A stretch of DNA of 64,000 bases, taken from NCBI RefSeq assembly GCF_900696085.1, contig NZ_CAADFC020000005.1, positions 124,001 through 188,000 of the forward strand. Reading direction: 5' to 3'. Below the pieces are notes generated by a model, which searched no databases, had not been told where the DNA came from, and saw only the letters and a list, made by a program, of their open reading frames with translations. The DNA comes from Bradyrhizobium ivorense. GTDB lineage: Bacteria; Pseudomonadota; Alphaproteobacteria; Rhizobiales; Xanthobacteraceae. Shown here in pieces: positions 53,248 through 62,753 of the stretch. Position 1 is the first letter of the stretch. Each line of letters begins with the position of its first letter. The translations under genes were made by a program, and so were the position numbers.

Positions 53248-53619
53248 ATGGAGCGAGGGGGAATCGTCCTGACGACGCAACGGCCTGCGTGGCTCGGCGC
53301 GGCGGCGTTGCTGATCGCGAGCTGGGTCGCGGTCGCCGCGCTGTCGCTGCAGGTGCGTGCCGGCACTGAAGTGGTCGCGGTGGCGTTTCCGCCGTGGTGG
53401 GGAGCTCAGCGTGCACTTCTGGCCGTGGCATCTGCCAATGCCGCGATCGTGCGGATGACGGCCGTGCCGACCCTGCTGGTGGTGCGGCCCGACCGCGATG
53501 ACGGGCTGCAGCGTCTGCATGCGGCCGGTGCCTGGCTGACCCTCGATCCGCGGGCGATCGCCGCCTGTCTTGCAAGCGATGACGATCTGGGGGTTGGGGA
53601 TGACCGGCGAAGGCAATGA
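53248..53619 (+). CDS. Small membrane-anchored protein before the chemotaxis receptor
   Basis: 123 residues with a membrane helix at about 15-36 ([20 protein letters not shown]) and a periplasmic remainder. It has no known motif. Its stop runs past the ribosome region of the next gene, a methyl-accepting protein, so the two are linked; it may be an accessory of that receptor. The start rests on composition only. Confidence 0.5.
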   Translation: MERGGIVLTTQRPAWLGAAALLIASWVAVAALSLQVRAGTEVVAVAFPPWWGAQRALLAVASANAAIVRMTAVPTLLVVRPDRDDGLQRLHAAGAWLTLDPRAIAACLASDDDLGVGDDRRRQ

Positions 53620-53620
53620 G

Positions 53621-55066
53621 ATGGCCGCCTTGCGTGAGACCGCAAGCAAGATCCTGCTCGCGGTGCTCTGGCTGCATGTTCCGATCGCGCTCATCGTCGG
53701 CGTGGTGCTGCACACCGACTGGCTGATGCCGACCGCCTTCATGGTAGCGATGGCGCTCGCAGCGACGGCCTCGTGGCGGATGTCGGGGAATGGCCCCGCA
53801 ACCCGCATGATCGTCGCCGTCGCCCTGATGGGCGGCGTCTCGATGCTGGTCTACCAGTTTGCCGGCCACGCCTGGCAGGTCGACATGCACATGTACTTCT
53901 TCGCGGCGCTGGCCTGCCTCGTTGCTTACTGCGATTATCGGCCGATCGTCGCCGGCACCGTGGCGGTCGCGCTGCATCATCTGACGCTGAACTTCGTGCT
54001 GCCGGCCGCGATCTATCCCGGCGGCGCCGATTTCGGGCGCGTGGTGTTGCACGCCGTCATCCTGCTGATCGAGGCCGGCATCCTGATCTGGCTCGCCCAC
54101 ACGCTGAGCCAGCTGTTCGAGACGGCCGCCAGCAAAACGGCGGAAGCCGAGGCCGCCGGCGCCGCCGAGGCGCGCGCCAATGCCGATCGCCTCGCGGCCG
54201 AACAGGCCAAGCAGAAGCGGGATGCCGCGCGGCGCGAGCTCGCGGCCGGCTTCGAGCGCAAGATCGGCGATGTCGTCGAGGCTGTCGCGACCGCGGCGAG
54301 CGCCATGCAGGCGCTGTCGACCTCGATGGACGGCAGCAACGCGGAAACCATCCGCCAAGCCACTGCGGTCGCCTCCGCATCGACGCTGGCATCGGCCAAT
54401 GTGGAAACCGTCGCCTCCGCAACCGAAGAGCTCACCGCTTCGATCAACAGCATCACCGAGCAGGTGACGCGCTCGACCCGGATCGCCGGCAAGGCCGCGG
54501 AAGAAGCCCGCCGCACCAACAGCGTGGTCGAGGGCCTTGCCGCCGGCACCCAGAAGATCGGCGAAGTGGTGACGCTGATCCAGAGCATCGCCAGCCAGAC
54601 CAACCTCTTGGCGCTGAACGCGACCATCGAGGCGGCACGCGCCGGCGAGCATGGCCGGGGATTTGCGGTGGTCGCGAGCGAGGTCAAGGCGCTCGCCAAT
54701 CAGACCGCCAAGGCGACCGAGGAAATTTCGGCGCAGATCCAGGACATCCAGTCTGCAACCGGCCAGGCCGTCAGCGCCATCGGGACGATCGGCGGCACCA
54801 TCGCCGAAATCGACCAGATCTCCGGCGAGATCGCCGCAGCCGTCAATCAGCAGGGCGCGGCGACCAGGGAAATCTCCGGCAACCTGCAGCAGGCGGCGGA
54901 CCGCACCAGGGAGGTCAGCAAGGGCATCGTCAGCGTCAACCAGGCCTCGGAGCAGGCCGGCAGGGCGACCGCGCAGCTGCTTGATGCGGCGAACGGCCTG
55001 TCGTCGCAATCGGAATGGCTGAAGAGCGAGCTCGACGGCTTCCTAAGTTCGCTGCGGGCGGCGTGA
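53621..55066 (+). CDS. Methyl-accepting chemotaxis protein
   Basis: 481 residues from ATG 53621, chosen because GAAGG precedes it by 7 bases; ATG 53600 is possible. Five to six membrane helices form the first 170 residues with no large periplasmic domain. Then a linker, and the signalling hairpin [20 protein letters not shown]. Its tip is the CheA/CheW contact. It lacks a HAMP domain in clear form. It would sense a signal in the membrane, for example redox or a lipophilic compound. Confidence 0.9.
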   Translation: MAALRETASKILLAVLWLHVPIALIVGVVLHTDWLMPTAFMVAMALAATASWRMSGNGPATRMIVAVALMGGVSMLVYQFAGHAWQVDMHMYFFAALACLVAYCDYRPIVAGTVAVALHHLTLNFVLPAAIYPGGADFGRVVLHAVILLIEAGILIWLAHTLSQLFETAASKTAEAEAAGAAEARANADRLAAEQAKQKRDAARRELAAGFERKIGDVVEAVATAASAMQALSTSMDGSNAETIRQATAVASASTLASANVETVASATEELTASINSITEQVTRSTRIAGKAAEEARRTNSVVEGLAAGTQKIGEVVTLIQSIASQTNLLALNATIEAARAGEHGRGFAVVASEVKALANQTAKATEEISAQIQDIQSATGQAVSAIGTIGGTIAEIDQISGEIAAAVNQQGAATREISGNLQQAADRTREVSKGIVSVNQASEQAGRATAQLLDAANGLSSQSEWLKSELDGFLSSLRAA

Positions 55067-55179
55067 TCCCGCTCCACATCTCGTCCGATCGCAGCGGACG
55101 GCCGCCCCGCATTGTCAATTCGGCTGCATCAAAATATTGTAAGCAGCGCATATTTCGAACTTTGTACAAGGCAGCGTTC

Positions 55180-56277
55180 ATGAGCCCTGGACTGGGACAA
55201 TACCCGCTCGATCATTTGCCGATCGTCGACTACCGGAACCACAAAGCTTACGGTCAGGCCCTGGCGAAGCCTGGACTCGGCACCCGCATCGCGGCGCTGA
55301 AGCGGTTCGCCTTCGGCATGATGCTGATCGCCGGCCGGCGTCTGGCGGATTACGAGCATCTGCCGCGGCCGAAGGACAAGCAGCGCAAGCTGCAGTGGAT
55401 GCTGCGGCATTCGCCGACCTATCTCCGCCTGATCGTGTCGCAACGCCTGCGCCGCATGGCCGCAGGCAGCGCCTATGCGCCGAAAACCACGACGGCAAAG
55501 GCGATCCTGAACACCATCGAGCAGGATGGAATCTTTGCGGTTCAGCTGTCCGCGGATCAACTCGCTGATATGGCCGACAGACTGCAACCATATTTCGGCG
55601 AGCTCGAGCAGCGGCTCGCCGGCAAATCGCCCGATCAGCGCAAGTTCGACGAAACCCGGCTATGGATCGATCCCGACAAGGATCCGGAGATCTATGCGTG
55701 GTTCAACGAGACCATGCGCGCCACCGGAATCGTCGAGGCCGCCAGCGCCTATCTGAAGCGGCAGGTCGTGGTCTCGCACATCGTGCCCCAGATCAATGAT
55801 CCGAGCGACAATTTCTGGGCCAACCATTTTGTCGATGTCGGCGTCGAGGATTCGATCTGCGATTATTTTCACGTCGACGCCACCTACAACCTTCTCAAGA
55901 TGATCATCTACGTCAACGAGGTCGGCGAGGAGAACGGGCCGTTCTCCTATGTCAAAGGCAGCCACCGCGCGGGACGGGGTTTCTGGGACGGCATGATCCG
56001 GCGCGCCAACGACTATGCCGAGCTGTCATGGACCAAGCCCGGCTACCGCAAGCTGTTCTTCGCGCTGCCGCGCGCACTGCAGCGCAAGGGCGCGTTCGGC
56101 GCCGACATCCCCAATGACAGCCGCTATGTCAGGCCGCTGCTCGACAATGCGTTGCGCGTGACCTCGGCGAACGGCGCCGGCGTGCTGTTCGATCCCGGCG
56201 GCATCCATCGCGGCGGAATGGTCCGGGCTGGCCGCCGGCTCGCGGTCGGCATGATGCTGACCGAGCAGCCGGACTGA
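55180..56277 (+). CDS. Phytanoyl-CoA dioxygenase-like protein
   Basis: 366 residues from ATG 55180. Fe(II) ligands seem to be the HVD in CDYFHVDATYNLLKMIIYVN and the later His in FDPGGIHRGGMVRAGRRLAV; 2-oxoglutarate is bound by that arginine. NGPFSYVKGSHRAG is typical of PhyH oxygenases. The first 110 residues are unusual. It lies next to surface polysaccharide genes on the opposite strand, so it may hydroxylate a lipid or sugar, but this is open. Confidence 0.75.
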   Translation: MSPGLGQYPLDHLPIVDYRNHKAYGQALAKPGLGTRIAALKRFAFGMMLIAGRRLADYEHLPRPKDKQRKLQWMLRHSPTYLRLIVSQRLRRMAAGSAYAPKTTTAKAILNTIEQDGIFAVQLSADQLADMADRLQPYFGELEQRLAGKSPDQRKFDETRLWIDPDKDPEIYAWFNETMRATGIVEAASAYLKRQVVVSHIVPQINDPSDNFWANHFVDVGVEDSICDYFHVDATYNLLKMIIYVNEVGEENGPFSYVKGSHRAGRGFWDGMIRRANDYAELSWTKPGYRKLFFALPRALQRKGAFGADIPNDSRYVRPLLDNALRVTSANGAGVLFDPGGIHRGGMVRAGRRLAVGMMLTEQPD

Positions 56278-56369
56278 GGCGCCGCAAGCAGGAGAGGCGG
56301 AGCCAGTCTGCCGCGAGACCAATTCAACCCGACTTCATCCCGCTTTAGTGCTGCGCGCCACGGCCGGTC

Positions 56370-57818
56370 TCAGCCGGCCACCATCTCGGCGCTCGAGGTG
56401 CTTTCGCGCGGGATGGTTGCGAACAGGCGGCTATAGGCATCGGCCACCAGCCCGACATTCTCGGGCCCGAGCGAGCTCGGATCGGTCAGCGGCTCGATCA
56501 CCGTGCCCGGATGCGAGTTCGAATAGAGCCAGGCCAGATAGCGCAAATCGCGCTCTTCCGAATATTCGCGCTCCGGCTTGCGGAGCAAGAGATCACCGAT
56601 CTCCCAGGGCGCGGACGCCCGCTCGCAGGTGGAAAAATTCTTGATGAAGATGTCCGACAGCAGGATGGTCCGCTTGCCGTAGATCGCAGCTTCAAGCGAC
56701 GCGGTCCCTGACAGCGTCACGACTGCCTCGGCGCGCTTGATCAGATCGTGGCTGTCGACAAAGGGGTCGATCAGGCGGACGCCGGGGAGCCGTTTGATGC
56801 GAAACAGCTCGGCGGGACCGCGAATGCCGAGCGCGTTGGGGTGTTCCTTGACGTACAGCACGATGTCGCTCGGCATCGAACGCACCATGTTCCTGACCGT
56901 CTCCAGCGGCGAGACGAAGTGCGGCGCCTCGACGTCGATCGTATGCTCGGGCGCATAGTTCAGCGTGAACAGCACGAACCGCTCGCCGTCCCTGCCGCGC
57001 TCGAAGATCCACCGCCACAGCAGCCGCGTCAGGCGGTAGTTGATCGCGATCATGTGGTATTTGAGATCGAAGAAGATGCTCCGGAGATTGTACATGTAGA
57101 CGTCGTGGCGGGAGACCACGAGCGCCCGGTAGAAGAAGCCGCGCGCCAGCCGCTGCAAATAGGACGCGCCGATCCTGGGCTGCTGGTCCTTTGAGAGCAC
57201 CCGCTGCTTGCCGCCTTCGCGAACGCGCTTGCGCAATCGCCGCGCTGCCTCGAGCTCTTCCGGCGTCACATCGTCGGGCGTTCGCGCGCCGGTGATGTGC
57301 GGGGTCTGCTCGATCGCCGAATCCCACAGCACGAACCGCTTCTCCGGCAGGCGGAATTCGAACGGCGCGGCATATTTGCCGCGGCCGCGGAACCGCAGGA
57401 TCATCAGGCCGATGAGGTCCGGAATGTTGTCGGGCTGTCCGGAAACGACGTCGATCTTGTTGTCTTCGAGAAATTGCAGCAGCTCGCGGAAGACGTAGCG
57501 GCTGTATTGCATCGCCCAGTCCTGCCGCTCCGAGCGCATGAAGCGATCCATCAGGATGAAGTTCCTGACCCGCTCGCCGGTGGCGTATTCGTAGTGCTCG
57601 AGCAGTTCGACGTCCTGCCGGGAGAACTGCGCCTGCTCGGCGGCGCTGCGGTTGAGCCAGAGAATGCGGCTGCGATCGACCCCTGCCGCCATCGCCTTGG
57701 CGACGTATTCATCGCGGGTCACAACGAAAAAGACGTTGGTCCCGCGTCTCGCCAGCTCGGCACCGACCGCGATCCAGGTGTCGGTGCGCTCCCAGTTGGA
57801 TAGAAAAGCAATATTCAT
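56370..57818 (-). CDS. Capsule-type polysaccharide transferase
   Basis: 482 residues from ATG 57818, which overlaps the DegT stop by 4 bases (ATGA). N-terminal MNIAFLSNWERTDTWIAVGA, then a GT-B-like fold with the C-terminal IVLYVKEHPNALGIRG and VVTLSGTASLEAAIYGKRTI. This last part is the signature of capsule synthesis and CDP-glycerol transferases (KpsC/KpsS-like). It would add to or export a surface glycan. It is co-translated with the aminotransferase. Confidence 0.75.
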   Translation of the reverse strand: MNIAFLSNWERTDTWIAVGAELARRGTNVFFVVTRDEYVAKAMAAGVDRSRILWLNRSAAEQAQFSRQDVELLEHYEYATGERVRNFILMDRFMRSERQDWAMQYSRYVFRELLQFLEDNKIDVVSGQPDNIPDLIGLMILRFRGRGKYAAPFEFRLPEKRFVLWDSAIEQTPHITGARTPDDVTPEELEAARRLRKRVREGGKQRVLSKDQQPRIGASYLQRLARGFFYRALVVSRHDVYMYNLRSIFFDLKYHMIAINYRLTRLLWRWIFERGRDGERFVLFTLNYAPEHTIDVEAPHFVSPLETVRNMVRSMPSDIVLYVKEHPNALGIRGPAELFRIKRLPGVRLIDPFVDSHDLIKRAEAVVTLSGTASLEAAIYGKRTILLSDIFIKNFSTCERASAPWEIGDLLLRKPEREYSEERDLRYLAWLYSNSHPGTVIEPLTDPSSLGPENVGLVADAYSRLFATIPRESTSSAEMVAG

Positions 57819-59005
57819 TGCCTGGACGAGTTGAATGCCGCCTCGATTGCACTGATCACGCGCGCCTGGTCCTGCTCGGTCAAGCCGACCGAGCTCGGCA
57901 GCGACAGCACGTTGGCCCTGACCGTCTCCGCGACCTGGCCGCCGACGGCCTGGGCGCCCTTGTGCGCGAGGCTGAGATGCAGCGGCTCGTACAGCGGCAG
58001 CGATTCGACGGCGTGCCGGCGCAGGAAGATCAGCAACTCGCGCGACGTCATGCCAAACCTGGCGGCGTCGACCACGACGCTCGACAGCCAATAGGTGTAG
58101 AAGGTATCGGGCTTCTCCTGAACCAGCGTCAGGCCGGGAATCTTCGAGAGCTCCCGCGCATAGGTCGCGGCGATGCGGCGCTTTGCCTCGATGTGCCGAT
58201 CGATCTTGCTCAGCTGTGCCAATCCGACGGCGCCGTGAAGATTGGTCATGCGATAGTTGTAGCCGACCTCCTTGTGCGAGGTTTCGACCGCGTCGTCCTT
58301 GGCCTGGTTGGCAAGGTAGCGCGCACGGCGGGCGAGATCGGCGTCGTTGGTGACGATCATGCCGCCGCCGCCGGCGGTGATCAGCTTGTTGCCGTGGAAG
58401 CTGAAGCAGCCGATCGTGCCGAAGCTGCCGACCCGCCGGCCGCGATACCGCGTCCCCAGCGCCTGCGCCGCATCCTCGATGACGGTAATATTGTGCGCCC
58501 GCGCCACTTCGAGCAGCGGATCGAGATCGACCGGGATCCCGAGAAAATGCACGGCGACGATCGCACCGATCCTGCGCCCCGACGACTTGTTGTACAGACG
58601 CCCGTCGCGAGACGTGCACTGCTGCTTCAGGAAATCCACCGCCAGCGCGGCGTCCATTTGCCAGGTGTCGCGCTCGACGTCGATGAAGACCGGATAGGCG
58701 CCGACATAGCGGATCGCATTGGCCGGGGCGATGAACGTCAGCGGCGTGATCAACACTTCGTCGTCGGCCTTAACCCCGGCCAGCAGCAGCGCAAGATGCA
58801 GCGCTGAAGTGCCGCTGTGGGTGCCGACCGCGTGTGCCGTGCCGACGAACTCTGCGATCCCGCGCTCGAATTCCGCAACGAACGGGCCATGAATCAGGAG
58901 ATTCTGCCGGATGCACTCGGCCAGATTTGTCGCTTCGAGGTCCCCGACCGACGGTGCGTAAAGGGGAATGACCGGCATGCCGGTTCCGGCTGGTCGCGTA
59001 TCCAT
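57815..59005 (-). CDS. DegT/DnrJ/EryC1/StrS-type sugar aminotransferase
   Basis: 396 residues from ATG 59005. GTHSGTSALHLALLLAGVKA, EVLITPLTFIAPANAIRYVG, and the PLP lysine in CFSFHGNKLITAGGGGMIV are typical. These enzymes aminate keto-sugar nucleotides for O-antigen or capsule. Overlaps the transferase gene. The divergent GDP-fucose synthase gene completes the locus. Confidence 0.93.
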   Translation of the reverse strand: MDTRPAGTGMPVIPLYAPSVGDLEATNLAECIRQNLLIHGPFVAEFERGIAEFVGTAHAVGTHSGTSALHLALLLAGVKADDEVLITPLTFIAPANAIRYVGAYPVFIDVERDTWQMDAALAVDFLKQQCTSRDGRLYNKSSGRRIGAIVAVHFLGIPVDLDPLLEVARAHNITVIEDAAQALGTRYRGRRVGSFGTIGCFSFHGNKLITAGGGGMIVTNDADLARRARYLANQAKDDAVETSHKEVGYNYRMTNLHGAVGLAQLSKIDRHIEAKRRIAATYARELSKIPGLTLVQEKPDTFYTYWLSSVVVDAARFGMTSRELLIFLRRHAVESLPLYEPLHLSLAHKGAQAVGGQVAETVRANVLSLPSSVGLTEQDQARVISAIEAAFNSSRQ

Positions 59006-59128
59006 TTCCCTGTCAGTATCCTGCAATCGAAGGCAATTATCACATTGACCCGCACGTTATAGTCGTCCTCAAGCCGGTCTGCCTAGTATCGACATGCGAA
59101 ATAACATTAATCAAAGGTAGGGGGCAGC

Positions 59129-60106
59129 GTGACGGGGGCTGCTGCAGGACGGGAAATTTACGCCCTGACGGGAAAGCGGGTTTGGGTCGCGGGCCACACG
59201 GGGATGGTCGGCAGCGCAGTTGTCCGCGCGCTGGCACGGGAGAATTGCGAGGTCCTGAAGGTTGCGCGTGCCGATCTCGATCTGCGCAATCAGGCCGACG
59301 TCACGCGCTGGGTGAGCCACGAAAAGCCCGATGCCGTGATCGTTGCCGGGGCCACCGTCGGCGGTATTTTGGCGAACGACACCCGACCTGCCGAATTCAT
59401 CTACGACAACATGATGATCGCGACAAACATTGTCGACGCAGCGCATCGCGCCGGCGTCGGCAAGCTGCTGTATCTCGGCTCGTCGTGCATTTATCCGAGG
59501 TCGCCGCCGCAGCCGATCGTCGAAGATGCATTGCTGACCGCGCCGTTCGAACCGACCAACCAGTGGTACGCGACGGCGAAGGTCGCCGGCATCATGCTGT
59601 GCCGTGCCTACCGGCGGCAGTATGGCTGCGACTTCATTTCGGCGATGCCGACTAATTCCTACGGTCCGAACGACACCTACGATCTCCGCTCGAGCCACGT
59701 CATCCCGGCCCTGATCTCGAAGATGCACACCGCAAAGTCGGAAGGACGGGAGGAGGTCGAGGTTTGGGGAACGGGCAAGCCGCGACGCGAATTCATCTTT
59801 GTCGAGGATCTGGCCGACGCCCTGGTGTTTCTGCTGAAGCACTACTCAGGCGAACGGCACGTCAATATCGGCGTCGGCAGCGACGTCTCGATCCGCGAGC
59901 TGACGGAAACCATCGCGGACGTGGTCGGAGCGCGGTGCCGGATGCGTTTCGACACGTCGAAGGCGGACGGGCCGCCGCAGAAGCTGCTCGACTCCAGCTA
60001 TCTGTTCCAGCTCGGCTGGAAGCCGAGCGTCACGCTGACCGACGGCCTGCAGCGAACCTACCGCTCGTTTCTGCAGGGCAGGATACATTCGTCGAGTGCT
60101 GCGTGA
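59129..60106 (+). CDS. fcl: GDP-L-fucose synthase
   Basis: 325 residues from GTG 59129, preceded by AGGGGG. NAD-binding motif GHTGMVGSAVV; catalytic SSCIYP, Tyr-x3-Lys in EPTNQWYATAKVAGIML; later GPNDTYDLRSSHVIPALISK. It epimerises and reduces GDP-4-keto-6-deoxymannose. Gmd, the preceding enzyme, is not in this window. Confidence 0.95.
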   Translation: MTGAAAGREIYALTGKRVWVAGHTGMVGSAVVRALARENCEVLKVARADLDLRNQADVTRWVSHEKPDAVIVAGATVGGILANDTRPAEFIYDNMMIATNIVDAAHRAGVGKLLYLGSSCIYPRSPPQPIVEDALLTAPFEPTNQWYATAKVAGIMLCRAYRRQYGCDFISAMPTNSYGPNDTYDLRSSHVIPALISKMHTAKSEGREEVEVWGTGKPRREFIFVEDLADALVFLLKHYSGERHVNIGVGSDVSIRELTETIADVVGARCRMRFDTSKADGPPQKLLDSSYLFQLGWKPSVTLTDGLQRTYRSFLQGRIHSSSAA

Positions 60107-60152
60107 GCACAGCTTAAGCACGATGAGTTTGGGCTAGAGCGGCAGCGGAGGT

Positions 60153-60276
60153 CCACCTCTCCCTTGGGAGAGGTCGCGCCGAAGGCGCGGGTGAGGGGTT
60201 ACGGTCTCTCGTTGGAGCTGCGGCCCCTAACCCGATTTGCTCCGCAAATCGACCTCTCCCCGTCGGGGAGAGGTGG
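60153..60276. repeat. CCACCTCTCCC-type palindromic repeat
   Basis: CCACCTCTCCCTTGGGAGAGG left, CCTCTCCCCGTCGGGGAGAGG with TGG right, inverted. Interior GGTGAGGGGTTACGG and CCCCTAACCCGATTTGC. It is related in design to the 8941 element. Flanks carry pieces of the GAGCATGATC-type repeat (TAAGCACGATGAGTTT at 60115). Confidence 0.7.
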
Positions 60277-60338
60277 ATCGAACTCGCGGTCAGACCGATT
60301 CAACCTAACTGCATTCTGCTTTAGTTAGGGCGCTACGC

Positions 60339-61838
60339 TCAGATCTTCTGATTGTATTCGCCGACCTCGGGATGGGTGCGCAGCACGGAATCGACGGCCT
60401 CGAACATGTCGCGCATGCGCTGCTCGCTGACCGGGCTTTCCACCACGACGACGAGCTCGGGCTTGTTCGAGGACGCCCGCGCCAAGCCCCAGCTGCCGTC
60501 CTCGACCGTGACGCGCACGCCGTTGACGGTGACAAGATCGCGGATCTTTTGCCCCGCGACCCGCTCGCCGCTTTGCTGCAGCGTCTCGAAGTGCTTCACC
60601 ACCGCGTCGATCACGCCGTATTTCGCCTCGTCGGCGCAATGCGGCGACATGGTCGGCGACGACCAGGTCTTCGGCAGCGCGTCCTTCAGATCGGCCATCG
60701 ACTTGCCGGGCGCGCGGTCGAGCATCTCGCAGATCGCGATCGCCGACACCAGGCCGTCGTCATAGCCGCGGCCGAACGGTTTGTTGAAGAAGAAATGGCC
60801 GGACTTCTCGAAGCCGGCGAGCGCGCCCATCTCATTGGTGCGGCGCTTCATGTAGGAATGGCCGGTCTTCCAGTAAGCGGTCTTGGCGCCCTGCTTTTGC
60901 AGCACCGGATCGGTGACGAACAGGCCGGTCGATTTCACGTCGACGACGAACTGCGCGTCCTTGTGGATCGCCGACATGTCGCGCGCCAGCATCACGCCGA
61001 CCTTGTCGGCAAAAATCTCCTCGCCGGTGTTGTCGACGACGCCGCAGCGGTCGCCGTCGCCGTCGAAGCCGAGGCCGACATCGGCCTTGTGCGCCAGCAC
61101 CGCATCGCGGATCGCGTGCAGCATCTCCATGTCTTCCGGATTCGGATTGTATTTCGGGAAGGTGTGATCGAGTTCGGTGTCGAGCGGGATCACCTCGCAG
61201 CCGATCGCCTCCAGCACCTGCGGCGCGAACGCGCCCGCGGTGCCGTTGCCGCAGGCGGCGACGACCTTGAGCTTGCGCTTCAGCTTCGGCCGGTTGGTGA
61301 GATCGGCGATGTAGCGCGCCGGATAGTTTTCATGGAATTGATAGGAGCCGCCGGCCTTGTTGTTGAACTCGGCGTTGAGCACGATCTCTTTCAGCCGCGT
61401 CATCTCGTCGGGGCCGAAGGTCAGCGGACGGTTGGCGCCCATCTTCACGCCGGTCCAGCCATTGTCGTTGTGCGAGGCGGTGACCATCGCAACGCAGGGC
61501 ACGTCGAGATCGAACTGGGCAAAGTATGACATCGGGGTGACGGCAAGGCCGATGTCGTGCACCTTGCAGCCGGCCGCCATCAGGCCGGAGATCAGCGCGT
61601 ATTTGATCGAGGCGGAATAGCCGCGGAAATCGTGGCCGGTGACGATTTCCTGCTTGACGCCGAGCTCCGCGATCAAGGCGCCGAGCCCCATGCCCAGCGC
61701 CTGCACCCCCATCAGGTTGATTTCCTTGTTGAACAGCCAGCGCGCGTCGTATTCGCGAAACCCGGTCGGCTTCACCAGCGGCTCGGATTCGAAGGCGTAA
61801 GTATTCGGAACCAGCGCGGATTTCGGCTTCGGAAACAT
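60339..61838 (-). CDS. Phosphomannomutase/phosphoglucomutase
   Basis: 499 residues from ATG 61838. The catalytic serine is in MVTASHNDNGWTGVKMG, the metal loop is GLGFDGDGDRCGVVD, and the sugar loop FEKSGHFFF. The N-terminal region VKPTGFREYDARWLF is that of the bacterial PMM/PGM (AlgC-like) group. It makes mannose-1-phosphate for GDP-mannose and hence GDP-fucose, matching fcl upstream. Confidence 0.94.
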   Translation of the reverse strand: MFPKPKSALVPNTYAFESEPLVKPTGFREYDARWLFNKEINLMGVQALGMGLGALIAELGVKQEIVTGHDFRGYSASIKYALISGLMAAGCKVHDIGLAVTPMSYFAQFDLDVPCVAMVTASHNDNGWTGVKMGANRPLTFGPDEMTRLKEIVLNAEFNNKAGGSYQFHENYPARYIADLTNRPKLKRKLKVVAACGNGTAGAFAPQVLEAIGCEVIPLDTELDHTFPKYNPNPEDMEMLHAIRDAVLAHKADVGLGFDGDGDRCGVVDNTGEEIFADKVGVMLARDMSAIHKDAQFVVDVKSTGLFVTDPVLQKQGAKTAYWKTGHSYMKRRTNEMGALAGFEKSGHFFFNKPFGRGYDDGLVSAIAICEMLDRAPGKSMADLKDALPKTWSSPTMSPHCADEAKYGVIDAVVKHFETLQQSGERVAGQKIRDLVTVNGVRVTVEDGSWGLARASSNKPELVVVVESPVSEQRMRDMFEAVDSVLRTHPEVGEYNQKI

Positions 61839-62113
61839 CAGGAATGGCCTCGTGGGAATGCGGAGGAACAGTGCCGCTGGCTTTAGCGAATGCATCGCCG
61901 CAGCGGAAGGCAGGATTGACGGCTTGTGGCTGATAATTACGGCAGATTTGGCGTCGGCAAAATACTGTCGTATTTGAGCCGCTCTCGGCGCTCTGCAATC
62001 TGCGCGTCGAATAGTGCTCGACCAAGCAGTGCTCGACCAAGCCACTTGACACGTCGGGCAACTCACCGTTACCCTTCCAATATTCCGAAATTGGGCAAGT
62101 CCGTAGCGAACTC
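61839..62113. other. Upstream region of the phosphomannomutase gene
   Basis: No gene is evident. The sequence includes ATTACGGCAGATTTGGCGTC and a tandem 16-base repeat AGTGCTCGACCAAG(C) near 62009 and 62027. The mutase promoter should lie here. Confidence 0.45.
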
Positions 62114-62230
62114 GTAGCCCGGATGGAGCCAACGGGTCGCGCGAACGCGCGCCCGATGACAGACTCCGCGCAATCCGGGAATCTTGCCGCGGATGCTGCC
62201 CCGGATTTCGCTGCGCTGCATCCGGGCTAC
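62114..62230. repeat. Mosaic repeat (GTAGCCCGG ends, GTCATTGCGAGG-type interior)
   Basis: The ends GTAGCCCGGATGGAGCC and CGCTGCATCCGGGCTAC are those of the 33943 family, but a segment of about 45 bases (GGAGCCAACGGGTC, CCGATGACAGACTCCGCG) is from the 32768 family. The two families have recombined or one inserted into the other. Confidence 0.65.
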
Positions 62231-62291
62231 GGGGGCTTATTCCCTCACCGTCACCCTGAGAGAATGTGAAGCTTTGCCCTCATCTACCGTT

Positions 62292-62478
62292 GTCATCGCC
62301 CGGCCTGTGCGCAATTGCGCACATGGACCGGGCGATCCAGTACGCCGCGGCCTCTCGCTCTATCACCGGCGTCTCTGGAATACTGGATCACCCGGTCCCG
62401 TCTACGCCAAGGCTTCGACGAGGCTTGCGACCTTGGGCACGCCGAAGCTTTAGCGGAGGCGGCAAGCCGGGTGATGAC
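62292..62478. repeat. GTCATCGCCCGG-type repeat, inverted relative to 38068
   Basis: Left part GTCATCGCCCGGCCTGTGCG to TACGCCGCGGCCTCTCG is the reverse complement of 38125-38188. Right end GCCGGGTGATGAC. Contains CTGGAATACTGGATCACCCG as in the GIY-YIG arms. The similarity to the 38.1 kb region continues for about 40 bases to the left (GTGAAGCTTTG). Confidence 0.7.
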
Positions 62479-62502
62479 ACCGAGCAAGCTGAGCAAACCA
62501 TC

Positions 62503-62597
62503 CTCGTCACCCCCGCGCAACGGCTTCGCCGTTGTCGCTGGAGGTGGCCGCTTCTTCAGCGGCTCTCGAAGGGTCGACGGCCCGGCGAGGACGATGG
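62503..62597. repeat. Half copy of the CGTCATCCTGAGG-type repeat
   Basis: GAGGTGGCCGCTTCTTCAGC and CTCGAAGGGTCGACGGCCCG match the reverse complement of 37990-38042. The left side has changed. Confidence 0.6.
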
Positions 62598-62753
62598 GTA
62601 AGCCGAACCGGAAGCGACACTTCCGCGCCATCGCGCAAGCCATCCTTCAAGCACTTGCCTTCAAACACTTAAAGCCAACCCAGCCCTCTCCGCGAGGTGC
62701 GGTCACGCACGGGCTCGCCCGAAGCTGTCCGCAATATCTGTAGGTGATGATCA

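Noticed and set aside
57819..58619. N-terminal extension of the capsule-type transferase to 749 residues
   Set aside because: The extension lies inside the DegT aminotransferase in another frame; ATG 57818 with a 4-base overlap is the true start.
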